A stretch of 64,000 nucleotides of DNA from Acidobacteriota bacterium (GTDB lineage: Bacteria > Acidobacteriota > Vicinamibacteria > Vicinamibacterales > UBA2999): assembly GCA_963169195.1 (NCBI GenBank), contig CAUJDN010000014.1, forward strand, positions 58,074 to 122,073. Reading direction: 5' to 3'. The notes beneath the pieces are model-generated. The model searched no databases, was not told the origin of the DNA, and saw nothing but the letters and a program-made list of their open reading frames with translations. Both the position numbers and the translations under genes were made by a program. The first letter of the stretch is position 1, and each line of letters starts with the position of its first letter. Positions 1 to 8,588 of this stretch are shown one piece after another.

Positions 1-1
1 G

Positions 2-499
2 GGCCGGCTCGTGCTCGCCGGTGTCATGCCGTCGATTCCCCCTGACCGGCGTGGATCCACGATCGCGACCCTGGACGCGCTCACCGCCGGGCGCACCGCG
101 GAGTTCGTGCGGCTGGTACTCGACGGGCTGCTCTGCACGGACAGGGCTCGTCACGTGGAGCGCCGCGCCGTGGTACGGCGCCTGCTGAAGGCACAGCTCG
201 AGCGCATGTCCTCCCGTGATCGGCTGCGATACGTTCACAACACGACGCGGCTGCTCGAGCACGAGCCACTCGACCTGTCCCGTGGGCCCGACGTGCCCGC
301 GCTCGTCTTCACGGGCGAGCACGACGTGTACACGACGCCGAGCGACTGCCACACGGTCGCGTCGGCGTTCACGGAGGCGACGTTCACGACCGTTCCGATG
401 GCGGATCACCTGTTCCACCTCGAGCAGTTCGACGCGACGCTCGGCTTGCTCGACCGGTTTCTCGGCCCGCCCGATTCGCGGACCACGCCCGATCGATGA
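2..499 (+). CDS. Alpha/beta hydrolase, C-terminal part (5' end outside window)
   Basis: The reading frame is open from the first base, so the N-terminus and the nucleophile elbow lie upstream. The visible part has the two late landmarks of the alpha/beta-hydrolase fold: a strand ending in FTGEHDVYT, which supplies the acid residue, and a C-terminal ADHLFHLE that supplies the catalytic histidine, followed by a last helix ending LDRFLG. The family includes esterases, lipases and carboxylic-ester or amide hydrolases. Nothing visible fixes a substrate. The next gene is on the opposite strand, so no operon partner is seen here. Confidence 0.75.
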   Translation, partial: GRLVLAGVMPSIPPDRRGSTIATLDALTAGRTAEFVRLVLDGLLCTDRARHVERRAVVRRLLKAQLERMSSRDRLRYVHNTTRLLEHEPLDLSRGPDVPALVFTGEHDVYTTPSDCHTVASAFTEATFTTVPMADHLFHLEQFDATLGLLDRFLGPPDSRTTPDR

Positions 500-731
500 T
501 CCCCGCAGGAGAAGCCCTCTCAGCGGCGCCGTGCGCGCCCTGATCCTGTCGTCGCCCCACACCATGGGGAGGCACGACAGCAACGCCGGCGCGAAGCGGA
601 CCTTCAGCACGCGACGACGCGGAGCGGCGCCTGCGCGTCGGCCCGCGTGGCGGCAGGGGCCAGCATCACCAGCGAGACGGCCGAGGGCTGGCTGTGCCCG
701 GAAACCCGGTCACGCCGCCGACGAACGGGAC

Positions 732-752
732 GAGCCGGACCGAAGCCGGCTC
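732..752 (-). terminator. Possible hairpin terminator of the DEAD-box helicase gene
   Basis: GAGCCGG (732-738) pairs with CCGGCTC (746-752). The hairpin overlaps the helicase stop codon. On the minus strand the loop contains TTCG. No T-run follows, so it may act only as an mRNA 3'-end hairpin. The rest of 500-731 shows no gene. Confidence 0.35.
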
Positions 753-2016
753 ACGGCAGGACGGCCGCCTGCACGGTCTGCAGCTTCAGCGCGCGCTCGA
801 TGGCCTTCATCGCGGCGCGCTCCTCGGGCGCGACCAGCGTGACGGCCGTCCCCGAGGCGGAGGCGCGGCCCGTGCGCCCCACGCGATGCACGTAGGCGTC
901 TACCGTCGCGGGCGGCTCGAAGTTGATGACGTGACCGATGCCGTCCACGTCCAGGCCGCGCGCCGCGATGTCGGTGGCGACGAGCACCCGCACGTGGCCA
1001 GCCTTGAAGCCCTGGACGGCCGCGTGCCGCTGGCTCTGCGATCGGCTGGCGTGCAGTGGGGCGCAACGATGGCCGCGCGCGGCCAGGGTCTGCACCAGGC
1101 GATCGGCGCGGTGCCTGGTCCGGACGAACACCAGCGCGTGCTGTGGCGTCTTCGCCAGGAAGCTGTCCAGCCAGCCCGCCTTCGCGTCCGTTGGCAGCTG
1201 ATGGCTGACGTGCGTGATGGAACTGGCCAGTCCGCCGCTCCGGCCGACCTGCATCATCTTCGGCGCGCGCATGATCTCCTTCGCCGCCTTCATCACGTCG
1301 TGCGAGGTGGTGGCGGAGAAGAGGAGCGTCTGGCGCTCCGCGGGCAGCGTCCCGACGATGCGGCGGACGTCGGGCCAGAAGCCCATGTCCACCATGCGGT
1401 CGGCCTCGTCCAGCACGAGCACGCTCAGCTGATCGAATCTCGCCACCCCGTTGGTGAGGTGATCCAGCAGCCGGCCCGGCGTCGCCACGACGATGTCCAC
1501 GCCGGCGCGGAGCGCACGCGCCTGGGCGCCCATGCTCATGCCGCCGCACACCGTCACACCCGAGAGCCGCGCGTACTTCACCAGCGTCCGCACGTCGTCC
1601 TCGATCTGGAGAGCGAGCTCACGCGTGGGGGCGAGGACGAGCACGCGATGGCCACGGCGGGCGACGGGCGCGGCCAGCAGGCGCTGCAGCGTCGGCAGCA
1701 GGAAGGCCACCGTCTTGCCGGTGCCCGTCTGCGCGCAGGCAATCAGGTCCTCGCCGGCGGCGACGGTGGGGAAGACCGCGCTCTGCACGGGCGTGGTCTG
1801 GGTGAAGCCGAGGTCGGCGACGGCACGCGAGAGGCGCGCGTCCAGCCCCAGTGTCGCGAAGTCCACCGGCGAGGCGTCGAAGGGCGCCGATTCGAAGACC
1901 GGCGGAGGGGGCACCTGCGGGCGCGTGAAGCTCTTGTGCGAGCGAAACGACGGACGGCCACCGCGTCGCGGGGCCTCGGGCCGCCGCGAACGGCGAAACG
2001 GGTTGGCTGGGTTCAA
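751..2016 (-). CDS. DEAD-box ATP-dependent RNA helicase (RhlE-like)
   Basis: A 421-residue DEAD-box helicase, probably unwinding structured RNA during ribosome assembly, mRNA decay or cold adaptation. An arginine-rich, disordered-looking N-terminus of about 45 residues precedes the core. Motifs appear in order: Q-motif PVQSAVFP, Walker A AQTGTGKT near residue 95-102, PTRELA, TPGR, DEAD near residue 200, SAT, then in the second RecA domain ARGLDV and HRVGRTGR. There is no long C-terminal extension, which fits RhlE-type proteins better than DeaD. It stands alone between divergently or differently oriented genes. A possible promoter lies about 110-140 bp upstream. Confidence 0.93.
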   Translation of the reverse strand: MNPANPFRRSRRPEAPRRGGRPSFRSHKSFTRPQVPPPPVFESAPFDASPVDFATLGLDARLSRAVADLGFTQTTPVQSAVFPTVAAGEDLIACAQTGTGKTVAFLLPTLQRLLAAPVARRGHRVLVLAPTRELALQIEDDVRTLVKYARLSGVTVCGGMSMGAQARALRAGVDIVVATPGRLLDHLTNGVARFDQLSVLVLDEADRMVDMGFWPDVRRIVGTLPAERQTLLFSATTSHDVMKAAKEIMRAPKMMQVGRSGGLASSITHVSHQLPTDAKAGWLDSFLAKTPQHALVFVRTRHRADRLVQTLAARGHRCAPLHASRSQSQRHAAVQGFKAGHVRVLVATDIAARGLDVDGIGHVINFEPPATVDAYVHRVGRTGRASASGTAVTLVAPEERAAMKAIERALKLQTVQAAVLP

Positions 2017-2128
2017 GCTGAGTGGGCTGGAGCGTGAAGGACGCTCTTACTGAGGGAAATTCAACGGCCGGGAAATCGGCAACGGCAAACTTCTATTCCT
2101 GCGCTCGAGTCTCCTGATGATGGGCACC

Positions 2129-2157
2129 ATTATGACACGACGGCGCGCCATTCCCAA
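2129..2157 (-). promoter_or_regulatory. Candidate sigma70-type promoter for the helicase gene
   Basis: On the minus strand TTGGGA (2157-2152) and CATAAT (2134-2129) are separated by 17 nt, in front of the helicase start at 2016. The untranslated leader would be roughly 105 nt. The match is by eye only. Confidence 0.35.
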
Positions 2158-2175
2158 GCCCGGATGGTGCGAAGG

Positions 2176-2235
2176 GTGAGAAGTGAGGGTGACAGGCTGC
2201 GGGAACCGGTCCCAGTTGCTCACCTCACTTCTCAC
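2176..2235. repeat. Long inverted repeat (16-17 bp arms)
   Basis: GTGAGAAGTGAGGGTGA (2176-2192) is complementary to TCACCTCACTTCTCAC (2220-2235) with one bulged base. The 27-nt centre contains a further partial dyad, GGGAACCGGTCCC. It lies just downstream of the DUF4397 stop codon and upstream of the helicase promoter region. It could be a terminator hairpin without a T-run or a dispersed palindromic repeat. Confidence 0.6.
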
Positions 2236-2260
2236 TTCAGGTCGCGCCTGAGACGCCCTG

Positions 2261-2926
2261 CTAGCGTACCGCCTGCAGGATGAAGTCGAACGTTCCGCCA
2301 GCCACCGAGCCGATGGCGTAGACGAAGTACCGCGTGCCCGACGCGAAGGTGAGCGACGTCTCCGGCGTGATGGGCGTCCCTGCAAAGGGCACCTGCAGCT
2401 GGAGGGGGATGGTCGTCGCCGGCACCTCGAGATCGCCGAAGTAGGGGTTGGTGAGCGCCAGCTTGGGAACGCCGCCGGCCGTCAGCTGCACGGCGGGGGC
2501 GTCGGCGGCGTGGCGCACGCTCACGCGGGCCCAGCCGGCCTGGACCGCGGAGTTGTCGTTCTGGTACACGGTCGCGGTCGGCGCCGCGCTCGCATCGAGA
2601 TGCGCCAGGATGCTCAGCTCGAGATTGTCCGGGATGGCGGCGCCCAGCACCTCGATGACCGGCGTGTCCGTCTGGGGGTTCGCGCCCTGCACGTAGATGC
2701 GGATGTCGAACGAGCCCGGGCCGGCCTGCACGTCCACGATCTGTTTCGGCTCGAAGCCGGGAATGGTGGGCGTCGACGAAATCGGGGCGCCAGCCAGGTT
2801 GGCATAGACGTCCACGGTGACGCCAGGAATACCGTGAATGATGAAGATGCGGGATGCCGCTTCGGCCGAGCCGGCCGAGGCCAGGGCCATCACCACGAGG
2901 AACGCCAGGGACCGCAGAGCACGCAT
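2261..2926 (-). CDS. Exported DUF4397-domain protein
   Basis: A 221-residue protein starting with a classical signal peptide (Met-Arg-Ala-Leu-Arg, a hydrophobic stretch, then a likely cleavage after AEA). The rest is beta-rich and matches the DUF4397 pattern: a start like RIFIIHGIPG, then VDVYANLAG, and a second related half beginning VRHAADAPAV. DUF4397 proteins are secreted and of unknown function; the two similar halves suggest tandem beta-sandwich domains. The start is supported by GGAGG 8 nt upstream. No operon partner is obvious, because the upstream membrane gene ends at 2994. Confidence 0.8.
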   Translation of the reverse strand: MRALRSLAFLVVMALASAGSAEAASRIFIIHGIPGVTVDVYANLAGAPISSTPTIPGFEPKQIVDVQAGPGSFDIRIYVQGANPQTDTPVIEVLGAAIPDNLELSILAHLDASAAPTATVYQNDNSAVQAGWARVSVRHAADAPAVQLTAGGVPKLALTNPYFGDLEVPATTIPLQLQVPFAGTPITPETSLTFASGTRYFVYAIGSVAGGTFDFILQAVR

Positions 2927-2993
2927 GGAAACACCTCCGGTAGCAACGGTGACAACAGGACGTCGCTGCGGAGTCGCAGCGATTCAACTGCTC

Positions 2994-3620
2994 CTAATGA
3001 CGCGCGATCAGCGCGCGGCGTTGCGCCGGAGGCAGCAGGACGAGGCCGAGGAGGTAGAGCGCGATGGCCAGGAACGCGAGATAGCCGGAGGCCCGGGGCT
3101 CGATCGGCTGCGAGACCGACCCCAGGGTGACACCCTCGAAGAGCAGCTGCAGCGCGCGGGCCACGGCGCCGTCGGCGGGGCCTGACAGCGCGGCGAGGAC
3201 GATGAACTTGAGGGTGAAGGCGGCCAGCAGGGTGACGGCCCAGACGCGGAGGAAGCGTGGCCGATCCAGCGCGCCGGCCATCAGCTGCAGGATCGCAACG
3301 AGAAAGAACAGGCTCATCCCCATCGACGGCAGGCCGGCGGCGGGCGTGAGCAGCGACAGCACCTGGGCCGTGGCGGCAAACGTCGCCACGAGCGCCACGA
3401 CGCCGTTGAGGTTGGCCACCGCGGTGCGGTCGCTGTGCACGAGGCGCATCGGATCGAGCACGCCGCTCTGCACGAGGCCCCCCAGGACGAGACTGGCGAG
3501 GACCAGCGAAAACAGCGCGGGCGGTGCGATGGCGACCTGCCCGCCCAGCCGGAGTCCGCCCACCAGCACGACGGTCAGGAACGTCAGGGGCAGCGTGATG
3601 GACTCGCGAACGGGCGTCAC
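2994..3620 (-). CDS. Multi-pass inner-membrane protein of unknown function
   Basis: A 208-residue hydrophobic protein with about six predicted transmembrane helices and a basic C-terminus ending RRALIARH. I do not recognise the family. The start chosen is GTG at 3620-3618, giving Met-Thr-Pro-Val-Arg-Glu-Ser, because it overlaps the stop codon of the upstream TPR gene in a GTGA, a pattern used throughout this window. The frame stays open further upstream, but that part would overlap the TPR gene. The coupling suggests the two products act together at the membrane. Confidence 0.7.
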   Translation of the reverse strand: MTPVRESITLPLTFLTVVLVGGLRLGGQVAIAPPALFSLVLASLVLGGLVQSGVLDPMRLVHSDRTAVANLNGVVALVATFAATAQVLSLLTPAAGLPSMGMSLFFLVAILQLMAGALDRPRFLRVWAVTLLAAFTLKFIVLAALSGPADGAVARALQLLFEGVTLGSVSQPIEPRASGYLAFLAIALYLLGLVLLPPAQRRALIARH

Positions 3621-4120
3621 TTGCGGCCTCGGAACACGCGCACGGGGTTCACGTCGGACCACTCGCGCGTCGTCCCGGCGACCAGCTCCGCGCGCAACTC
3701 GTCGGCCGAGTGCATCTGCAATCCGGGATCGTCCACGACAATGCGCCCGCCAGGCGCGACGGCGATGGCCCGGTCCACGGCCTCGAGCCCCTTCGCGTAC
3801 AGCGCGTCGTCGTGGCTCAACCGGCCCCAGCCTTCCCGGTAGTAGCTGTAGGCGACGTAGAACTGCGTGCGCGGGTCACGGCCCGCGGCGTCGGCCCGGT
3901 GAAAGGCGGCGCGAGCTTCGACGAACTGGTCCTGGTGGAAGAACCGGAGGCCGTCCTCGAACGCGAGTTCGTCCACGCGGTACACACCGATGGACGCGGT
4001 CAGGCCGCCCGTGACCTCGGCGATCGATTGGGGCTGCGACACCGTGAGCCAGGCGATGAGGGCCGCATAGGCCACCGAAGCAGCGGCGCCGAGCGCGCGA
4101 ACCACGGACTCCCGCACCAT
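3617..4120 (-). CDS. Membrane-anchored TPR-like protein
   Basis: A 167-residue protein with one N-terminal transmembrane segment (about residues 10-28) followed by a helical, TPR-like region. Paired-helix signatures include FHQDQFVEARAAFHRAD and the YVAYSYYREGWG stretch. The C-terminal part is mixed and ends FRGRK. It probably faces the periplasm as a protein-interaction module. It is translationally coupled (GTGA) to the downstream multi-pass membrane protein. A -10-like TAGAAT ends only 6 nt before the ATG, which suggests a leaderless mRNA. No specific function can be assigned. Confidence 0.7.
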   Translation of the reverse strand: MVRESVVRALGAAASVAYAALIAWLTVSQPQSIAEVTGGLTASIGVYRVDELAFEDGLRFFHQDQFVEARAAFHRADAAGRDPRTQFYVAYSYYREGWGRLSHDDALYAKGLEAVDRAIAVAPGGRIVVDDPGLQMHSADELRAELVAGTTREWSDVNPVRVFRGRK

Positions 4121-4126
4121 CCGCCG

Positions 4127-4132
4127 ATTCTA
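4127..4132 (-). promoter_or_regulatory. -10-like hexamer TAGAAT, leaderless start of the TPR gene
   Basis: TAGAAT on the minus strand ends 6 nt before the ATG at 4120. Transcription would begin at or next to the start codon. There is no room for a Shine-Dalgarno sequence. Confidence 0.4.
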
Positions 4133-4210
4133 GCCCGCAACGCCGCTGGTGCAGGCCTCAAGGCCCCAGGACCCCAAAGACCTCTCGTCCCCGACCCGGG
4201 TCCCACGTCC

Positions 4211-5809
4211 CTACGCCAGCGACGCGGCGTACTCCTCGTAGGCGCCCTTGAAGTCATGGATGCGGCCCCCGTCGAAGTGCCACACGCGCGTGCCGACTTC
4301 CTCCATCAGGTCCTGGTCGTGGGTCACCAGGAGCACGGTCCCTTCGAACTTCTGCAGCGCGATGTTCAGCGCGTTGATGGACTCGAGATCCAGGTGGTTC
4401 GTGGGCTCGTCGAAGATCAGCACGTTCGGCTTCTGCAGCATGATGCGACAGAAGAGCAGGCGCGCGGTCTCCCCGCCGGAGAGCGCCTCGGTGGGCTTGA
4501 GGCCTTCCTCGCCGCTGAAGAGCATCTGGCCGAGCAGGCCGTGGATGTCCTGCCGCGAGGCCTGAGGGTCGAACTGGTGCAGCCAGTCCACGGCCGTCAG
4601 ACCCTTCTCGATGAGCCCGGTGTGGTCCTGCGGAAAATAGCCGATAGCGGCTTCGTGCCCCCATTTGACCGCGCCCGCGTCGATGTCGTCCGGGGCCGCG
4701 GGCACACCGGGCGCGTCGGCCATCAGGGCCTTGAGGAGGGTGGTCTTGCCCTGACCGTTGCGGCCGGCCAGCACGACTTTCTCGCCGCGGCTCAGGATGG
4801 CGTCGAAACCCTCGATGACCAGGTGCGGGCCGTAGGCCTTCCGAAGACCCTTGCACTCCAGGACGTGGCGGCCCGAGGGCCGAGCGGGCACGAACCGGAT
4901 GTACGGCCGCTGGATGTTGGAGCGCGCGAGCTCGGTGGTCTGCAGACGCTCCACCTCCTTGCGGCGCGACTGGACCTGGCTGGACCGTGTGCCCGCCGAA
5001 AAGCGGGCGATGAAGTCGTTGAGCTGCGCGATCTTCTTCGCGCGCTGCGCGTTGTCGGCCTCGACGCGCGAGCGAATCTGCGTCTTGGCCACCACCATGT
5101 CGTCGTAGCCGCCGGTGTAGGTGATGATCGTCTGGTAGTCGATGTCGGCGGTGTGCGTGCAGACCGCGTTCAGGAAGTGGCGGTCGTGCGAGATGACGAT
5201 GAGCGTGCCGTCGTAGCGGGTGAGGAAGTCGATGAGCCAGTGGATGGAGTCCAGATCCAGGTGGTTCGTCGGCTCGTCCAGCAGCAGCGCCTGCGGGTGG
5301 CCGAAGAGGGCCTGCGCCAGCAGGACGCGCACCTTCTGGCCGCCCTGCAGCTCGGCCATGCGCCGCTCGTGCAGCGCATCGGGAATGTCCAGGCCCTGCA
5401 GGAGAATGGCGGCATCGCTCTCCGCCGTGTAGCCGTCCTCCTCGCCGACGATGCCCTCGAGCTCGCCGAGGCGCATGCCGTCCTCGTGCGTCATGTCCGC
5501 CTTGGCGTACAGGAACTCGCGCTCCTCGAGCGCCGCCCAGAGCCGCGGGTTGCCCATGATGACGGCGTCGAGAACGCGGTTGGAATCGAAGGCGAACTGG
5601 TCCTGCCTGAGGACGCCCAGCTTCGCCGGGCGGACGACGGTGCCGCGCTGCGGGGGCAACTCGCCCGTCAGCAGCCTCATGAACGTGGACTTGCCGGCGC
5701 CGTTCGGTCCGGTCAGGCCGTAGCGGCGGCCCGGCAGGAAGCTGGTGGTCACCTCGTCGAAGAGCACCTTCGACCCATAGCGCATCGAAACGTCGTTGAC
5801 GGCAATCAT
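4211..5809 (-). CDS. ABC-F family ATPase (YbiT-like)
   Basis: A 532-residue soluble protein with two fused ABC ATPase domains and no membrane domain, the layout of ABC-F translation factors that act at the ribosomal E site. The first domain has Walker A GPNGAGKST near residue 34 and a LSGG-like AELQGGQ signature. The second has GRNGQGKTT near residue 355 and ALSGGETARLLF. Both carry Walker B ending DEPTNHLD. A charged linker with many Arg, Gln and Lys residues joins them. Start and length resemble E. coli YbiT. ATG 5809 is preferred over an in-frame start at 5854 because the likely promoter, TGCTACGAT, lies between them. Confidence 0.9.
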   Translation of the reverse strand: MIAVNDVSMRYGSKVLFDEVTTSFLPGRRYGLTGPNGAGKSTFMRLLTGELPPQRGTVVRPAKLGVLRQDQFAFDSNRVLDAVIMGNPRLWAALEEREFLYAKADMTHEDGMRLGELEGIVGEEDGYTAESDAAILLQGLDIPDALHERRMAELQGGQKVRVLLAQALFGHPQALLLDEPTNHLDLDSIHWLIDFLTRYDGTLIVISHDRHFLNAVCTHTADIDYQTIITYTGGYDDMVVAKTQIRSRVEADNAQRAKKIAQLNDFIARFSAGTRSSQVQSRRKEVERLQTTELARSNIQRPYIRFVPARPSGRHVLECKGLRKAYGPHLVIEGFDAILSRGEKVVLAGRNGQGKTTLLKALMADAPGVPAAPDDIDAGAVKWGHEAAIGYFPQDHTGLIEKGLTAVDWLHQFDPQASRQDIHGLLGQMLFSGEEGLKPTEALSGGETARLLFCRIMLQKPNVLIFDEPTNHLDLESINALNIALQKFEGTVLLVTHDQDLMEEVGTRVWHFDGGRIHDFKGAYEEYAASLA

Positions 5810-5844
5810 TCTGGCGGCCTTCGTCCTGGGACCCCAAACGCTCG

Positions 5845-5853
5845 ATCGTAGCA
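5845..5853 (-). promoter_or_regulatory. Extended -10 TGCTACGAT upstream of the ABC-F gene
   Basis: On the minus strand TGCTACGAT occupies 5853-5845 and ends 35 nt before the chosen ATG. Nearly the same nonamer, TGCTACAAT, occurs before tatA and before the ECF sigma gene. No convincing -35 is visible, as expected for extended -10 promoters. Confidence 0.45.
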
Positions 5854-5874
5854 CACCGGGTGTAAGCTACGGGG

Positions 5875-6732
5875 ATGCGGCTCGAGCACGAACGCCAGAG
5901 CACGAACATCGAAGACCGACGCGGCCGGCGCATGGGCGGCCGCGTGGGCATCGGCGGGGGCGGGATCGGGATGATCGTCATCATCCTCATCGTGTCGTGG
6001 CTGACCGGCACCAATCCGCTGTCGCTGCTGCAGATGGCGGGCGGGCTCCCCACCGGCGCGCCGGTCGAACGCGTACCGACGGGCACGGCGGGCGACGATC
6101 CGCAGTCGCAGTTCATCGGTGCGGTCCTCGGCGACCTGGAGGACACCTGGACGCAGATCTTCGCCAAGGCGGGGGAGCGATACGAGCCGCCAGTGCTCGT
6201 GCTATTCGACGGCCAGGTTCAGTCGGCCTGCGGGTTCGCGTCCGCGGCCAGCGGTCCCTTCTACTGCCCGGCGGACCGCAAGGTGTACCTGGACCTGTCG
6301 TTCTTCCGCGATCTGGACCAGCAGTTCGGGGCACCGGGCGATTTCGCGCAGGCGTACGTCGTGGCGCACGAGGTGGGCCACCACGTGCAGAACCTGCTCG
6401 GCGTGAACGCGCAGGTCACGCGCCTGCAGCAGCAGTCCTCCGAGGCGCAGGCCAACGCCCTGTCGGTACGCCTGGAACTGCAGGCCGACTGTTTCGCCGG
6501 GCTGTGGGGCCACTTCGCCGCACAGCAGGACCTGCTCTCGCCGGGCGACGTGGACGAAGGCCTCCGCGCCGCCGCCGCCATCGGCGACGATCGGATCCAG
6601 GGCCGCATGCAGGGCCGCGTGGTGCCCGAGAGCTTCACGCACGGCTCCTCCGAGCAGCGCGCCGAGTGGCTGCGCCGCGGGTTGAGCTCCGGCCGGATCG
6701 AGGATTGCGATACGTTCGGCGCCCGCCAGTGA
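5875..6732 (+). CDS. Neutral zinc metallopeptidase (YpfJ/KPN_02809 family)
   Basis: A 285-residue membrane-anchored protein. The first 30 residues are polar and include the family's NIEDRRG stretch. A Gly-rich transmembrane segment follows (about residues 30-55), then a periplasmic or extracellular catalytic domain with the zinc motif HEVGHH near residue 164 and a downstream LQADCFAGLWG helix, as in this family. Conserved cysteines occur at SACGF and FYCP. The biological substrate of the family is not known. The stop codon overlaps a possible GTG start of the next gene (GTGA). A weak TAAGCT lies 6 nt before the ATG. Confidence 0.85.
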   Translation: MRLEHERQSTNIEDRRGRRMGGRVGIGGGGIGMIVIILIVSWLTGTNPLSLLQMAGGLPTGAPVERVPTGTAGDDPQSQFIGAVLGDLEDTWTQIFAKAGERYEPPVLVLFDGQVQSACGFASAASGPFYCPADRKVYLDLSFFRDLDQQFGAPGDFAQAYVVAHEVGHHVQNLLGVNAQVTRLQQQSSEAQANALSVRLELQADCFAGLWGHFAAQQDLLSPGDVDEGLRAAAAIGDDRIQGRMQGRVVPESFTHGSSEQRAEWLRRGLSSGRIEDCDTFGARQ

Positions 6733-6749
6733 AGCGGTCGACTACCGGG

Positions 6750-7310
6750 ATGGACGTCTCCTGTCCGGAACTCATCGCACGGCTGGACCGCTCGGTGGAG
6801 GCGGGATCGCTCGACGCGATCACCGCGATGGTGAAGGCCGATCTCGAGGAACTGCTGGCGCGCGGTGCCGTGGCGCTGCCGGATCGCTTCCGGCAGCCGC
6901 GCGCCGACACCTACGCGCGCCGACTGCTGCATCGCGATCCCGCCGGCCGCTACACGGCCATCGTGATGACCTGGGCGCCGGGCCAGGGGACCCCCGTGCA
7001 CGACCACGGCGGCCTCTGGTGCGTCGAGGGCGTCGTGGAGGGGCAGATCGCCGTCACGCAGTACGACGTGGCGCCCGCCGGCGGCCGTTCCTATGTCGTC
7101 ACCGCGCACGAAACCATCCGGGCCGGCGTCGGGACGGCAGGACGCCTGATTCCCCCCACCGACCACCACGTCATTGTCAACGCCCTTGCCGACCGGCCGT
7201 CGCTCACGCTTCATGTCTACGGCGGCGACCTGTGCCAGTGCCAGGTGTTCACGCCACAGGCGGACGGCCTGTACACCTCTCAGGTGCGCGGGCTGAGCTT
7301 TCACGACTGA
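6750..7310 (+). CDS. Cysteine dioxygenase-like cupin protein
   Basis: A 186-residue type-I cysteine dioxygenase-like cupin that would oxidise cysteine, or another small thiol, to the sulfinic acid with non-haem iron. The iron-binding signature PVHDHGGLWCVEG is present; its cysteine sits where the Cys-Tyr cofactor cysteine lies in the family. The third ligand is probably in DHHVIVN. An extra CQCQ stretch lies near the C-terminus. In-frame starts are GTG 6729, overlapping the previous stop as GTGA, and ATG 6750. The next gene starts one base after the stop codon, so the two are probably co-transcribed. Confidence 0.8.
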   Translation: MDVSCPELIARLDRSVEAGSLDAITAMVKADLEELLARGAVALPDRFRQPRADTYARRLLHRDPAGRYTAIVMTWAPGQGTPVHDHGGLWCVEGVVEGQIAVTQYDVAPAGGRSYVVTAHETIRAGVGTAGRLIPPTDHHVIVNALADRPSLTLHVYGGDLCQCQVFTPQADGLYTSQVRGLSFHD

Positions 7311-7311
7311 C

Positions 7312-8208
7312 GTGACGCTCATCGACTTGAACTTCCAGGGCCGCGGGCGCGTGATAGCCTCGGCGGTCCTGCGAGGCCCCGACGGCCTGGTGATCGTCGA
7401 CCCTGGGCCGACCGCGTGCCTTCCGACCCTCGAAGCGGGGCTGGCGTCCATCGGCGGTGCACTGGCCGACGTGCGGACGATCCTGTTGACGCACATCCAC
7501 CTGGATCACGCCGGGGCGACGGGTACCATCCTCGCCCGCGTGCCCGGGGCGCGCGTGTTCGTCCATGAGCGAGGGGCGCCGCACTTGATCGATCCCACGA
7601 AACTGCTGGCGAGCGCCACGCGCCTGTACGGGGACCAGATGGACGCGTTGTGGGGGCGCTTCGACGCGGCGCCGGCGGACCGGGTGAGCGCCCTCGCGGG
7701 CGGGGAGCGGCTCGACCTGGCCGGGAGGCCCGTGCGCGTGGCCTACACCCCGGGGCACGCGGTCCATCACGTCAGCTACCTGGATGAGGCGGACGGCACC
7801 GCCTACGTCGGCGACACGTGCGGCATCCGGACGGCGGACGACTACACCATCGCCGCCACGCCGCCGCCAGACATCGACCTCGAGGCGTGGCAGGCCAGCC
7901 TCGGGCACATCGAGGCGTGGCAGCCTGCGGCCCTCTTTCTGACACATTTCGGGCCCGTTGGCGGGGCGCGCGCCCACCTGGCGCACTACCGTGGAGTGCT
8001 GACCCGCACGGCTGATGCCGTGGCCCGCTCGCTCGCAGCGGGGGAGACGGACGAGGCGCGAGCGGCGGTGTTTGTCGCACACCTGCGCGCCGAGGCGCGC
8101 CAGGTGCTGTCGGAGCGCGAGGCCGTGGCGCTCGAACTGGCGGCGCCGTTCGAGCAAATCTGGGCCGGTCTCGCGCGCTACTGGCGCAAGAAGGCGCCAG
8201 CGGCCTAG
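7312..8208 (+). CDS. Metallo-beta-lactamase-fold hydrolase
   Basis: A 298-residue binuclear-metal hydrolase. The metal motif HIHLDHAG sits near residue 61. A second histidine is in YTPGHAVHH, the bridging aspartate in AYVGDTCG, and a last histidine in LFLTHFGP. It is closest in layout to glyoxalase-II-like or persulfide-dioxygenase-like hydrolases; the C-terminal 90 residues are helical. The GTG start follows the cysteine dioxygenase stop by one base. That pairing would fit sulfur or thiol catabolism, but this is inference from proximity. Its stop codon overlaps the convergent PilZ gene stop in a shared CTAG. Confidence 0.82.
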   Translation: MTLIDLNFQGRGRVIASAVLRGPDGLVIVDPGPTACLPTLEAGLASIGGALADVRTILLTHIHLDHAGATGTILARVPGARVFVHERGAPHLIDPTKLLASATRLYGDQMDALWGRFDAAPADRVSALAGGERLDLAGRPVRVAYTPGHAVHHVSYLDEADGTAYVGDTCGIRTADDYTIAATPPPDIDLEAWQASLGHIEAWQPAALFLTHFGPVGGARAHLAHYRGVLTRTADAVARSLAAGETDEARAAVFVAHLRAEARQVLSEREAVALELAAPFEQIWAGLARYWRKKAPAA

Positions 8209-8588
8209 GACGCCCGGCGCGCCTCGGCGCGGGACATCGGCTCGGTCATGAAGCGGAGCGCGTAGCCGGCCGGCGTCCCCGTGGACGGCTTGCAGGGGGC
8301 CACCTGCCACACGGCCGACAGCACCCGTCCGTCGCGCAGCGGCTGCGGCAGCCCGCTCACGTCGCGGGCGGTCTTCTCAACCTGCAGGTGCACCAGGCGG
8401 TAGAGCGGCAGGGCCACCGACGCGTCGCACTCGACCACGACACCCGTCGCGCTGACCTCGCGGGTGCGGACCGAGGTGAATCGAACGGCGCCGCCGGCGT
8501 CCTTCCACGTCAGGCGCGCCGGAACGGCGAGGCTGGCGCTCGGGCACGGGGCGGCTTGGTGGCTCCGGGCAGGAATGGTGTCGATCAC
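8205..8588 (-). CDS. PilZ-like domain protein
   Basis: A 127-residue protein resembling a single PilZ domain, the c-di-GMP-binding beta barrel. Visible elements are VPARLTWKD near the start, a core like VSATGVVVEC, and a C-terminal strand ending GYALRFMTEP. The classic RxxxR and D/NxSxxG motifs are only loosely matched, so c-di-GMP binding is uncertain. GTG at 8588 is chosen because GGAG lies 6 nt upstream. A longer form starting with TTG at 8681 is possible, but its extra residues do not look conserved. It converges on the previous gene with a 4-bp overlap. Confidence 0.6.
   Translation of the reverse strand: MIDTIPARSHQAAPCPSASLAVPARLTWKDAGGAVRFTSVRTREVSATGVVVECDASVALPLYRLVHLQVEKTARDVSGLPQPLRDGRVLSAVWQVAPCKPSTGTPAGYALRFMTEPMSRAEARRAS

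Noticed and set aside
500..731. A gene between the hydrolase and helicase
   Set aside because: Open frames there are Arg-rich and lack start signals or similarity; nothing convincing is seen.
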